From Letharia columbiana (taxonomy: Eukaryota; Ascomycota; Lecanoromycetes; Lecanorales; Parmeliaceae), in contig NW_023501072.1 in the NCBI RefSeq assembly GCF_014066305.1, positions 1-64,000 on the forward strand: 64,000 nt of DNA, written 5' to 3'. The position numbers and the translations under genes are program-made. The notes beneath the pieces were generated by a model. The model was not told where the DNA came from. It did not search any database and saw only the letters and a program-made list of their open reading frames with translations. Position 1 is the stretch's first letter, and every line of letters begins with the position of its first letter. Shown here one piece after another: positions 50,711-60,241 of this stretch.

Positions 50711-53620
50711 TAGGCCGACCTAGCTATATTCCTCTAATTAGTAAGAGATTGTAATAGTAAATAGGGGATACGTCCTGGCTGATCTTACCGTCTTCCCCAT
50801 ACCTCGCTATCGTTACCCTCTATCCTTTTATCTCTCTTATACCTCGCTATCGTTAAATCTTCGCGTATATTATTCTTAATAGTCTTAATATCGTACTCTC
50901 GTCTCGTGCGCCAGCCCCTATAGTATAGGGACTTTAAGAATATTTAGAAAAAGCTCGATTAGTATAATAATAACTTCGAGAATATTAATCGAGATTATAC
51001 CTCGAAAGTAGAGTATTTAAATAAGTTTTTATTATTTAAGAAAGAAGATAATAGTTTTAGCGATAGCGAATAAAGTAAGTTTATCTATTCTAACGCGTTT
51101 AGGTTATCGTCTACCCCCTTAAAGCCCTCTATCTCCCTCTTCTCTTATAAATATAAAACGTTTATCTCTTTAAACGAATAAAAAGAATACTTCTAAAAGG
51201 ATAATAAGCGTAATAAGTTTATTTTAGTAATACCCTCGAAGCTAGCGTTAATAATATTAAAGTTACTCTTTTATATTCTAAAAACGCGTTAAGCTACTTT
51301 CTTATTAGATATATCTATTTACTAAATAGCTAAAGAATTTAACGCGTATTAATCTTTAATAGATAATTTCTAAATATATATAATAAGCTTAATAACGCGA
51401 TTACTAAAGAAAAGGTACTTAGATATTCTATTAATAATATTATTTATATAAAGAGAAAATCGTTAGCGAGATTTATAGCTAACGAAATAAGTAAATTCGA
51501 CGCATCTCTTCTTATAATATAAAGCTTAAAATAGTAAAAACCTTTAGTTTATCGAATATTTATATCTTATTATTAGTCGAGATCTCGCTTTATTTAAATA
51601 AGAAAAGCCTTTACTAGTATTATAATTATAAATCGAATTACGTTAATTAATATAAGATTAACTTATTTATTATAAATATCGTTAATTTAGTAGTTATAGC
51701 GGGCTAAAAGATTATCTTAATTTATAATAATATTAAGAGCGTTAAATAAATTAATAATCTAATTACTTTAGAGGCTATTAAAGATAAATATCTTAATCTT
51801 AAATATTATTATAATATAAGAGTTAAATAAAGAAAGACTAACTCTAATAAACGAGTTTAGAAAGTTAAAGCGCTTTAGCTATAGTAGTAAGCTAACTATA
51901 TAATAAATCTAAAGTTAAAAAAGAGTATAAGATATATAAATATTATAATTAAGAGGGATATCGATAATAAGACGATTTATAATACGATATTTACGAAGAA
52001 ATATAAGTCTAAGATCGAATAATAATTCTGTAGAGGCTAATCGGCTAAAGCTCGATTAATATTTCTTCGACGGCGAGACTATCTTCTCTTTATAGACTCT
52101 ATTTATAACTTTAATACTTTTAAATAAAAGCTATTTACGATTATAGCCCGTAGCGAGTATAATAAATAGATTTTCTATATTTATTTACTTTTATTAATTA
52201 AAAATAATAATATTATAAGCGAGTTTCTTCGAAAAATTAAGAAATAATATAGAGAATTAGATACTTAACGTCTTCGCTATATAATTATTAATAACTCTAT
52301 AGCTAAATAAAAGGTCGTTTAATTAGTATTTCGAGGTTTTAAGAAAGATAAGTAATAGATAGATTACTTTCTCTATCGAAAGTATAGCGAACGAACTTTA
52401 AAATAAGAGCTAAGGGCCGATAACTATAAGAAATCCTTCGAGCACCTCTATAAAGCCCTCTACTATCGATTCTCGAAGTAAGACTATATAAACGATATTA
52501 ACGCCGCTATTTATAAGGCCTCTAATTTTAAAAAGAACTATATTCGAAAGTAATAGCTAAGTATTAGAAAGCTCTAGACTTATTATACGCGTTAGTATTC
52601 TTATCTACTATTATAAATAATAACTATTAATTTAATTAAGTCTTAATATTATTTTCTTAAGATTTATACTTAGAGTAAGAGTACTATATTTAGATTTAGT
52701 CTTTTTAAAGTAATATTATATACTCTTAAGATTATTAATTAATAAGAGCTTCGTAAAGAAAGAGATAGCTATTAAATTTAGATTCTATTAGTTCGCTAAG
52801 TATTAATTATATTTATAATTAATTAAATTCCCTAGTCTTTATATAGTAACTTATAGTAAAATAGCTAAAGAAAGCTATAAAAGTTTAAAACGAAGGCGAA
52901 ATCCCGCGGAGTTTAAATAACGAACTCTTATATATTTACGTCTTCTATCGATAATATTAACTATTATACTTTTATCTCTAATAGTTTAATTTTATAAATA
53001 ATACCTTTATAAACGCTAATTAAAAGAGATAGATCTATATATTTAAAGAGGGAGACTTTAAGATCTATAAGAGTATTACTAAGAAATACATTATTAAGAA
53101 TATCTACGATAAACTCTAACGATCCTAATAAGTATATATTAAACGTTCGCGAGATACTCGATAAGATTAAGACGAAGTTCTATAAATTAAAAGCGAGGTA
53201 TTATAAACTAAGAGAATAACGTATAAGAGAGCGAGTTTCCGCTTAATAAATAACTATATTATATTAAATAACGGGCTCTATTCGATAGTAGAGGTATCTA
53301 AGAGGCCCTAAAGAAGCTCGCTAATAATAGATATAATATAGCTAGATTAGAGATGCCTCTCCGGGGGTATCATATAAAGGATACGGAGTAGATAGCCCCC
53401 AATAAAATCTAATTCATGAGAACCCCTAAACCCTCTATAGTCGACAGCGAGGTATCCCTTAAAACCCCCATAGTAGACTGCCAACTCCGCTACATCCCTT
53501 ATACAAATTCCGCCCTGACAGGTAGCAATGCAGGCGGACTGCGATGGCTAGCCTAAAAGCCTTCCCCGCCCTATTCCCCGCCCCATTGCAAGTGACAGCG
53601 AGGTCGCTGACGACGACAAC
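50711..53620. mobile_element. Moderately RIP-mutated element with inverted end motifs
   Basis: About 2.9 kb of A/T-shifted, CG-rich, stop-ridden DNA between the two islands. The motif TACCTCGCTATCG occurs twice near the left end (50,800-50,812 and 50,840-50,852). Its reverse complement CGACAGCGAGGTA occurs near the right end (53,442-53,454), with a partial copy GACAGCGAGGT at 53,594-53,604. That arrangement suggests subterminal inverted repeats of a DNA transposon. Plus-strand reading of the interior gives coding-like traces interrupted by TAA/TAG, including NKLNNAITKEKVLRYSINN and, near 53,150-53,210, a helical DKIKTKFYKLKARYYKLRE. No transposase signature was identified, so the class is uncertain. 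It keeps more G and C than the left block, which suggests it is younger or less often mutated. Confidence 0.55.
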
Positions 53621-53826
53621 GATGTCTCGGCGACGTCGCGCCTTATTTTGGTGTGGCGCCCATACAAATATAGCGCAGCCACCCTGAAACTATGCTAACG
53701 GTATTTTATTTAGCATTGGCTGAGGTATTGTGGATGACTCTAGCCAGATCGTCTTTGAAAGCGAGATCAAGAATATAAAAAACCTATTAGTCGCGCCTAA
53801 TCGAAACTTCCAGTCCCGCGTACGCC

Positions 53827-54060
53827 ATGCACTTACCCAGTATTCTACACCTACCCCTTCTATTGGCGTTGCTTCTCTTCACCTACGCTTCAACTCTGTC
53901 CAACACGGACAGCAATCTCGCCACCACAATGCCCTCTTCCAACATTCGTCAACTTCACCCCCGAGGCCTAAACCGAAATACACTCGTAGCATGTTTATAC
54001 GACTTCCTTTCTGTATATCCGGCTAATGAATACCTTTCACTGACCTTGACGTCAGAATAA
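53827..54060 (+). CDS. Short secreted-protein ORF, probably truncated
   Basis: An ATG frame of 77 residues whose first ~23 residues are a textbook signal peptide (MHLPSILHLPLLLALLLFTY, then AS), followed by a Ser/Thr/Asn-rich mature part (TLSNTDSNLATTMPSSNIRQ). From about 53,986 the frame runs over the antisense of the 3' end of the NACHT-type pseudogene, so residues after about 53 are probably not original. It may be the 5' part of a small secreted protein whose 3' part was lost when the NACHT gene arrived or was rearranged. The mature part has a single Cys, so it is not a typical cysteine-rich effector. Family unknown. Confidence 0.4.
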   Translation: MHLPSILHLPLLLALLLFTYASTLSNTDSNLATTMPSSNIRQLHPRGLNRNTLVACLYDFLSVYPANEYLSLTLTSE

Positions 54061-55854
54061 TTTTTCAAGCTGGTCTGAAGTCGATCAAGTTGAGGAAGAT
54101 AGACGAGGCAACTTTCAGCTATGAAGCGATTTCCGTGAGGGAGATACGCCGCGTTGAATACGCCAGCCACTGCATGATCTTCGCAACATGCTCACCATAC
54201 CCTTCATTGTCGATGGCTTTCAGTGTTCGTGCGTCCGTATCATCTAGATCTTTTGGGAGAGATTGCAAAGCTATGCAAAGATCGGCCAGGCTCAGACAAC
54301 ACCCCAGCGCATTGAGCTGGCATTTGACTCATTGGAACCTGGTGGACATGCTTAGCGATGGTATTGAAGAAGATGAAACCATAATGAGTGGAGACTCACA
54401 TGTCGCCAACCTTTTCCATCAAGACCATTTCGATTTCAGCCTGCACTTCTGGCACTTGCCATTTTTTCAACTTCCGATCCGTGCGGATCCGGCTTTGAAC
54501 GTTTACCCGAATGTCGCGTTCGACTAACGCCCTTTCTATACAGACTTTGTACTTATCATCAAGGACTGTAGACAGTAATTCTTCTATGTCTTTCTCCTGC
54601 CAGCTTGTGACCAGCGTATGCAGGCGCACAATGTCCCACCCAGCCATTTCGCCAATATTCGTTGCCAGATCGTCACTTTCCTTGCATTCATCCGACGCAT
54701 CGAGACTAATGAAAACGTCCGTGAAGCTTTTCACAGTGTTTCTGAGGGTGTTCGATAGCATGGGCGATGATGGTTCTGATGCACCTCTGCCACAATCTGA
54801 GTACAATTTGTCCAATGGTTTGTGAGCTTCACGGCCTTGCAGTGATCATTGAGCAATCAGTGACCGTAACATCGTCTCGCAGCGTTGCTTCTCCCGATCG
54901 TCGAACTCAAAATAAGAATATCCTACGGCCATCGCCCCCTCAGCAGCTGTATTGCGATGGAGTCCAGAATCCTTTCAATGGCTGTTGAGCAAAGGACTGT
55001 TTTTCCGCACCCACCTAGGTATACCATGAAGCCAGAGAAGAGAATCTGGCTCCCGTATCCAATTTTTGAACACATCGCTATCAATCAACCATGAACCAGT
55101 CCCTGCTTACCTGTCTGGAAATGCTTTGATGTATTTCGGGGATAGATCCGCAGTACGAAGCCACCTCTGAGCTTTCTGCTGGTGAGCACCTGGAGGATTC
55201 AGTAAGGGAAATATACCCAGTGTACACGCTTGTAAACTTCCCGAGTGTCATTAACAAAAGAGATGCCTGTATACTTTGTGTATTGTCTTTTATAGCTTAA
55301 ACTGATGTCCTGATACTAACGTCAGCTCGGAAAATTATTAGACGTCTTGAGGTTTCTGCAAGAGACCGCGTAAACCTACGTCTGGTCCGCTGCAATAGCT
55401 AGGTTAATTGGGCTCTTGAAACTGCCGATGCTAACAAGGACCTTGTCCGTATTTTCCTCCTTCAACGGCCAACGAAATACCTCTACCAATCCTCTCCGCT
55501 TCGAGCCAGCGGGACCACTCCATCCTGACGGGGTGAGCTTCTTCTTCAATTTTACCAACTTAGTACAGCATTTGCTTAGACTTCCCGTGTTTGGATCGGA
55601 TAGTGATTTCAAGGCTGGCAGGCAAGATACGTCAGTCGAGCCCGGTGTTTCGGCCTTGTCTGCGAGCTCCTCGAGGTTCCGTAGGACATTTCGAAGGCCG
55701 CAGGCTTCTTCCAATACTCGTGGGACCTCCCAGCTAGAGCCTTGACGGAAGATCGGTAATCGCAACACACGGAGATCACCGCTTCCGTGGCTTGTAGAAC
55801 TGCAACAACGCTTGCAGTAATGCTTAACAGCTCCATCGACTGGCGACTATACAA
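53986..55854 (-). pseudogene. Decayed NACHT/STAND NTPase (fungal NLR-like)
   Basis: Minus-strand pieces in correct order. The N-terminal signalling domain is at 55,854-55,376 (MELLSITASVVAVLQATEAV; later PALKSLSDPNTGSLSKC and LTPSGWSGPAGSKRR), with a frameshift near 55,738. The linker is ADLSPKYIKAFPDR, then TAA (55,107-55,109), then AGTGSWLIDSDVFKNW. The P-loop, LLWLHGIP then GCGKTVLCST, is split by about four extra bases near 55,008-55,020. A frameshift in a run of five Gs lies near 54,936, followed by GYSYFEFDDREKQRCETML, a TGA (54,846-54,848) and the Walker-B-like VFISLDASDEC with LVTSWQEKDIEELLSTV. A GTGAGT…CAG intron (54,399-54,339) leads to a TGA (54,329-54,331) where W of an MFRW motif is expected. 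Then come LQSLPKDLDDTDARTLKAID and MQWLAYSTRRISLTEIAS, and TAG (54,119-54,121). Intact relatives are cytosolic STAND proteins with C-terminal ankyrin or WD repeats, used in non-self recognition. Here the repeat domain is missing. At least four nonsense codons and three frameshifts make it non-functional. Confidence 0.85.
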
Positions 55855-56232
55855 TTGAGGGTTGAGCGGTCATACTCTTATAGCTGTAGTGGAGGAAAAG
55901 CTAGGGAACGGTCGTTCGAAAGAGCATTCCCGGTACCTTGCAGCCTTGTTCCTTCGGCACTTTCCCTGCAGATGACAGATTTAAGAGGGGTCCTAGCAAG
56001 AAAATTGATTGGCTTAGCTTGTCGACTTCCATACACCACAAGACTGCAGGTTACATAAGCTAAAACTAACCGGCTTCAGTCAGGACTCTTTGTGTACATT
56101 AAGACGGGTTTTAGAGTACTGTTTTGCCCTTGAAAGCAGATTGTGAGAAAGATGCCATTGAGCCTTAGGGATCTCAATAGCGCTCTGGGTCGCTCTAACC
56201 GGGCAAATTCGTAAAGCTCTCGCTACCATCAC
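55855..56232. other. Gap between two pseudogenes
   Basis: About 380 bp of normal composition. It contains the former 5' region of the NACHT-type pseudogene and whatever replaced the lost C-terminus of the decarboxylase-like pseudogene. I see no gene. Confidence 0.4.
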
Positions 56233-57110
56233 TTAGACAGATTTTGTCGAGACCTCCTGCATTACCAGCAGCAGCAGAGTCATCAGTCCACTATCCTCCT
56301 TGTCTGGGTCAATGAACATCATCGCCCTGGTATCTTTGGCGGTGTTATAGCCCTTTCCAGTGCCCTCCTCGCCGTTATTTGCTCCGAGAGGATCCACAAG
56401 CGTTGCGAAGAGCGGTTCCGAGTGGTGTGTACCGCCATTGACAAACGTCTTAACGATTCTACCAGCGATGATAGCTGAGAGCGCCCAAGAAGGCTTGGTA
56501 GACAGTGCCACCAACGAGATCTTTGGCAAAAACATCTTGTGCCCGCATGTCCTGAATAGGGTATGGCTGTCCCTTCACCTAGAATTTATAACGCGCTTTC
56601 GCGTCCTGTGAGACATTGTACGGTGAAAATTCGCAAGCGTTAGCTATGATTTCCAGGTAGTCTAGTACAGTGCCGGGGCGTAACGCCTTTGTCGAACCTG
56701 AACTCACGGGTAAACAAGTGGTCCCAGGCATTGTAGCCATGGTCCTTTGTGTCACAGACGGAGATTTCCTCAAACGGAAGATGCGATTCAAAGGCGTCAT
56801 TCGTAAAAGTGGACATTTCCTTGATACCTGTAGGCCCAACACAGCCATGAGTGTTCGTACCCAATACATGAGCAGGATCTGAGCTTGTGAGGAAAGAGCC
56901 CCAGAAGTGGAGCACTCTTTTTAGCATAGCAATGAAATTCAGATCTAAGAACCCGCAAAGCCGCTAGTTGTAGAAATGAGCCTGACGAATAGAGCAGCCA
57001 TGGGTAGTCCTACCACCCGCACGCCATGGGCGTGCTCACTCCACTCAACACGAACAGCGTGTGGTCAATGTTACCGATTTCCTTGTGCTCCTCGGGATCT
57101 TGAGATTAAG
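56233..57110 (-). pseudogene. Decayed phosphatidylserine-decarboxylase-like (PsiD-type) protein
   Basis: Minus-strand pieces in family order. A trace near 57,050 (EIGNIDHTLFVLSG) is followed by VVGLPMAALF…ISTTSGFAG. After a shift near 56,955 comes MLKRVLHFWGSFLTS, then LPFEEISVCDTKDHGYNAWD and HLFTREFRFDKG. After another shift near 56,650-56,690 comes NACEFSPYNVSQDAKARYKF, TAG (56,579-56,581; W in relatives), VKGQPY, VGGTVYQAFLGALSYHRW, then a short deletion near 56,460 removing the expected HSPVSG region, then RIVKTFVNGGTHHSEPLF and DSGLMTLLLLVMQEVST. This matches the PSD-like enzymes that include tryptophan decarboxylases of the PsiD type, which mature by self-cleavage to a pyruvoyl enzyme. 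The expected C-terminal serine cleavage segment (GGSS-type) is absent after EVST, so the enzyme would be inactive even without the stops. Confidence 0.8.
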
Positions 57111-57702
57111 GTTTCTTATTGGAGGATTGCGTGGAAGGACTCTTTCTGTATGTGTGGGCTACGCGACTCAGCCGAGCCTCCCGAAGAAGAAGGCATGTGA
57201 ATGCGACTCCTAGGTTGGTTCTCTGCCGCAGACGGTATGACTTGAAGCGTATTCGTACGAAAATAGAAGTACATGATTTTCAGTAGAGCCATTAGAAAGT
57301 ACGGGAAAGATCCTTTGGTCCACCAGTAATGCCACACTAACCGCGGTCTAATTGTCTTTAGCACAGCCGCAAGCTACCACGGGCTGAGCCTTTCTTTCGT
57401 AGCTGTATTTGGTTGACCGCCTTTACAATGGCTCAGTGCTGTCAAACTGCATCTCGCAGGATTCTCGCGTTTCAAGAGATCCTGTCAGCTGGGTCTGCGG
57501 TCATCAAATCAGAATCCTGTCCTAACTTTAGCCCTGCGCAAAAGCTCCGCCTTGCGAAATGCCCATCCATCTATGGCGGGATGAATACTAAAGTCAAGGG
57601 TTCGCGCAGACATCATCATTTTCACATTCTCAACTAAACACTGCAACTTGTAGACGCTTACCTTTCCTTTCCGCAACGCGATCCCATCCAAGAACATCAG
57701 CC
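57111..57702. other. Intergenic stretch before the DPBB gene
   Basis: Contains possible weak traces of the decarboxylase-like N-terminus (minus strand, to about 57,360) but nothing firm. The last 70 bp before 57,703 are pyrimidine-rich (TTACCTTTCCTTTCCGCAAC), a usual fungal core-promoter/leader feature for the downstream gene. Confidence 0.4.
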
Positions 57703-58215
57703 ATGCCTCGCCACTCCTCCATTCTGACCTGGACCCTTCTCTCCATTTGCTCCTTCACAACCCAAGCGCAAACCGTGTACACAGGCGACGGCACATTCTA
57801 CTCCCCCAGCGTCGGCCTCGGCTCATGCGGCCAACAATACCAAGATACTGACCTGGTCGCCGCACTGGCCGAGGTCTCAATGCAAGCCTACAACCCCGGC
57901 AATCCCAACAACAACCCACTCTGCGGCTACAAAGTGAATGTCTGGAACAACGCGAACCCCTCAACCACCGTCACCGTGACCATCGTCGACACATGTCCCG
58001 GATGCCAGGGGCAATACGATCTCGATCTCAGTCCCGCCGCTTTTAACCAGCTGGCCGATCCCAGTGTAGGCAGAATCCAGATATCCTGGGAATTCGCTGA
58101 GGCGTTTTCGCTGACGACGGGGCCGTTCGCTGGGGCGGTGCCCGGAGAGAGAGTTGCGATCAACCAGAAGGTCATCTCGAATCCCGAAGTCGCCGCATCG
58201 CGAGACGAGCTGTGA
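57703..58215 (+). CDS. Secreted double-psi beta-barrel (expansin/RlpA-like) protein
   Basis: Single-exon gene of 170 codons. Residues 1-23 are a signal peptide (MPRHSSILTWTLLSICSFTT, then QAQ). The mature protein is one double-psi beta-barrel domain: YTGDGTFYSPSVGLGSCGQQ, then VAALAEVSMQAYNPGNPNNN with PLCGYKVNVW, VTVTIVDTCPGCQGQYDLDL with SPAAFNQLA, and GRIQISWEF. The Gly-rich GTFY start, the Cys pairs (GSCG, PLCG, DTCPGC) and the conserved Asp of the DLDLSPAAF block are family hallmarks of barwin/expansin-like and RlpA-like fungal proteins. Such proteins bind or loosen cell-wall polysaccharide without a proven hydrolytic activity. The start is well placed (CAGCCATGCC) right after a pyrimidine-rich leader. 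There is no second (expansin C-terminal) domain. Codon use is GC-rich, as in a normally expressed fungal gene. It reads as intact and lies between a broken decarboxylase-like gene and an intact monooxygenase. Confidence 0.9.
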   Translation: MPRHSSILTWTLLSICSFTTQAQTVYTGDGTFYSPSVGLGSCGQQYQDTDLVAALAEVSMQAYNPGNPNNNPLCGYKVNVWNNANPSTTVTVTIVDTCPGCQGQYDLDLSPAAFNQLADPSVGRIQISWEFAEAFSLTTGPFAGAVPGERVAINQKVISNPEVAASRDEL

Positions 58216-58877
58216 AATGGTTCCCCAAGGGCTTCTGGAGTTGGTCGACGCTCAGAATATAGGACGTCGGATGGGATTCTGCTGCCAGAGTTTATAGAGA
58301 GTATTAAGCTGCAAGGCATAAACAACATCTTGTGTATGTAATCATTTGCTATACACGCGAAAGGCGTTCATTGGAGTGTTTTCAGGGTTGGTATTAGAAA
58401 CAACCGAGGTCAACTTCTTTGTATAGAGATTGCAGAGCAACTGTTGAGCCTTCCGACCAGTGCAATTCGTGAACGTCGCAACCCTGCACAGCAAACACTA
58501 CTATGGAAACATAAGCTAAAAGCTAGGAAGACTATATCTCCGACTGATTTGATAGCAATGAGGGCACGTGTTCTTCACCAAGTTGCTACAGAACCTTTCC
58601 AGATGACTCCTTCAGTCAATGACCGTCTTCGTGACAAAGTAAATAGTGCAGGTTGGCTAGAGGAGAAGAATGCTTACCCGAAACCTATGTACTCTTATAC
58701 AACTTCATGCATGTGATAATCTGACAGCTGGCAGCCAGGTGCGGAGACCAGCAAAATAAGACTACGAGAGCCCGTGAGATCTTGCTTACCTGTGAACTTT
58801 AGCTGTGTTGCACTAGCGTTTGACGGTTCCACTCCGTTCAGACTGATTTCAAACATTTCCTCTCCTCCCGCCCCTCC
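58216..58877. other. Intergenic stretch between convergent genes
   Basis: It lies between the plus-strand DPBB gene and the minus-strand monooxygenase and so should hold both 3' ends. A plus-strand frame of 90 codons at 58,444-58,716 (MSLPTSAIRERRNPAQQTLL…) has plausible composition but no recognised relative. I do not call it a gene. Confidence 0.4.
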
Positions 58878-60182
58878 TCAGTCCACTCTGTACCACCAAG
58901 AGAAGCCCCGTCTGATGATTCCAACAATCCAGAGCGGAAGTACAAGCTCGACGACCCACCCTAGCTGCTGAGCCATCGCCCGCCTCACCCAATTGTCTAT
59001 CACCGTATGGGGCGCTCCAGGAGTGAAGTACATGTCTTTGGTATTGGCGAATGAATGATTCTGCACTCTTGTTGCCCTTGTCATCATTTCGTCTTCGAAG
59101 GCGCTAATCTCCTTATCCAATGCATCAACGGCGTCTTCAATTTCGACGCTACGAATGATAGCCTGTGCTAGATTCAGAGCGTCTTCCATCGCAACATTGA
59201 CTCCCTCGCCTGCATGTGGCGTCATCAGGTGCGCTGCATCTCCGATGAGGGTCACCTTTGCTCTATGCTTCCATCGATGTCCAGGAGGCAAAATGTATAG
59301 AGAGCGAGCGGTGAAGTCACTTTCGTCTGCCACCTGAGTGAGCTTCACCAGCGGTTCCGCCCAATCCTTGAATTCTTCTCTAATTGCCTTCTTCACCTCG
59401 CTCGCATTGTGTAAATCGTATCCGCAGGTCTTTCTCCAATCCTCGTCCCTATGGCCCGACGCATAGACAATGATTGTTCCGTCGCCTCTTTGCTGGGCAT
59501 TCAGACCCTTGCCATCAGAAAATACGAACAAGGAACCACGATTGACAAGCTTGTAGAGGTCTGGGTGGCTCTTTTCGGCATCATGGATGAAGAGGTCGTA
59601 TCCGCCCAGCCCAACGAAGTATGGTTCCACATCCGTGAGTACGGGCCGTACTTTGCTCCAGGCACCATCTGCACCAATGAGGAGATCGAACCCCGTCTCG
59701 ACTCCATGGTCGAAGTGCAGGGATAGGGTATTCGCGTCTACGCTCCGTAGCCGGCAATGCCACCGTATTGTTCCCTCAGGTAACGAATCCACCAAGATCT
59801 GACGGAGCCGAGCTCTATCAATCTCTGGTCTTCCCCAACTCGAAGCCTCCGTTGTGCCACCAACTTTGATCAGGCTGACTAAATTCTTGTCCGCCAGGTT
59901 GATCGCTTCGCCGTCGTAGCGAGCGTACTGTGCGTATTCTTCGATTAGGCCCGCTTCTTTCAAGGCTTTGAGCCCAGTGCCTGTATGCAGGTCTAGTGTC
60001 CCCCCCTGCGCCCTAACGGACATGGAGGATTCCCCCTCGAAGATGGTAACGGGGATGGAGGCGCGTATGAGGAGACGGGCGAGGGTGCTTCCGGCGGGAC
60101 CTGCGCCGATGATGGCGACTTTGGGAGGAGACATGAGGACTCTTGGTGTGCTGTGGTAAGCTTTAGCAGAAGATAGCAGCAA
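58878..60182 (-). CDS. FAD-dependent monooxygenase (TetX/salicylate-hydroxylase type)
   Basis: Single open frame of 434 codons. The dinucleotide-binding fold KVAIIGAGPAGSTLARLL is at residues about 21-38, followed by VTIFEGE. The family strings GRPEIDRARLRQILVDSLP, LLIGADGAWSKVRP (the DG motif) and VTLIGDAAHLMTPHAGEGVN (the GD motif, second FAD contact) are all complete. The C-terminus is hydrophobic (VVELVLPLWIVGIIRR) and may touch a membrane. These group-A flavoprotein monooxygenases use NAD(P)H and O2 to hydroxylate aromatic or polyketide-like substrates. The GRPEIDR plus ADGAWSKVR combination is that of the TetX-like subgroup; the substrate here cannot be told. The nucleotide fold starts closer to the second Met (60,134, MSPPKVAIIGAG) than to the first (60,182), so 60,134 is the more likely start. 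The gene is intronless and intact, yet its start lies only about 45-95 bp from the RIP-mutated LINE. Confidence 0.92.
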   Translation of the reverse strand: MLLSSAKAYHSTPRVLMSPPKVAIIGAGPAGSTLARLLIRASIPVTIFEGESSMSVRAQGGTLDLHTGTGLKALKEAGLIEEYAQYARYDGEAINLADKNLVSLIKVGGTTEASSWGRPEIDRARLRQILVDSLPEGTIRWHCRLRSVDANTLSLHFDHGVETGFDLLIGADGAWSKVRPVLTDVEPYFVGLGGYDLFIHDAEKSHPDLYKLVNRGSLFVFSDGKGLNAQQRGDGTIIVYASGHRDEDWRKTCGYDLHNASEVKKAIREEFKDWAEPLVKLTQVADESDFTARSLYILPPGHRWKHRAKVTLIGDAAHLMTPHAGEGVNVAMEDALNLAQAIIRSVEIEDAVDALDKEISAFEDEMMTRATRVQNHSFANTKDMYFTPGAPHTVIDNWVRRAMAQQLGWVVELVLPLWIVGIIRRGFSWWYRVD

Positions 60183-60241
60183 ACTTGAGATGTTGCACTA
60201 GGAAAGACAAGTCGCAAATCTTAAAATCTAGATAGTCTTAA

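Noticed and set aside
58444..58716. Plus-strand 90-codon frame between the DPBB gene and the monooxygenase
   Set aside because: Composition is plausible but there is no recognised family, and it lies where two convergent 3' ends are expected.
59451..59802. Plus-strand open frames of 60-90 codons
   Set aside because: Antisense shadows of the intact FAD monooxygenase.
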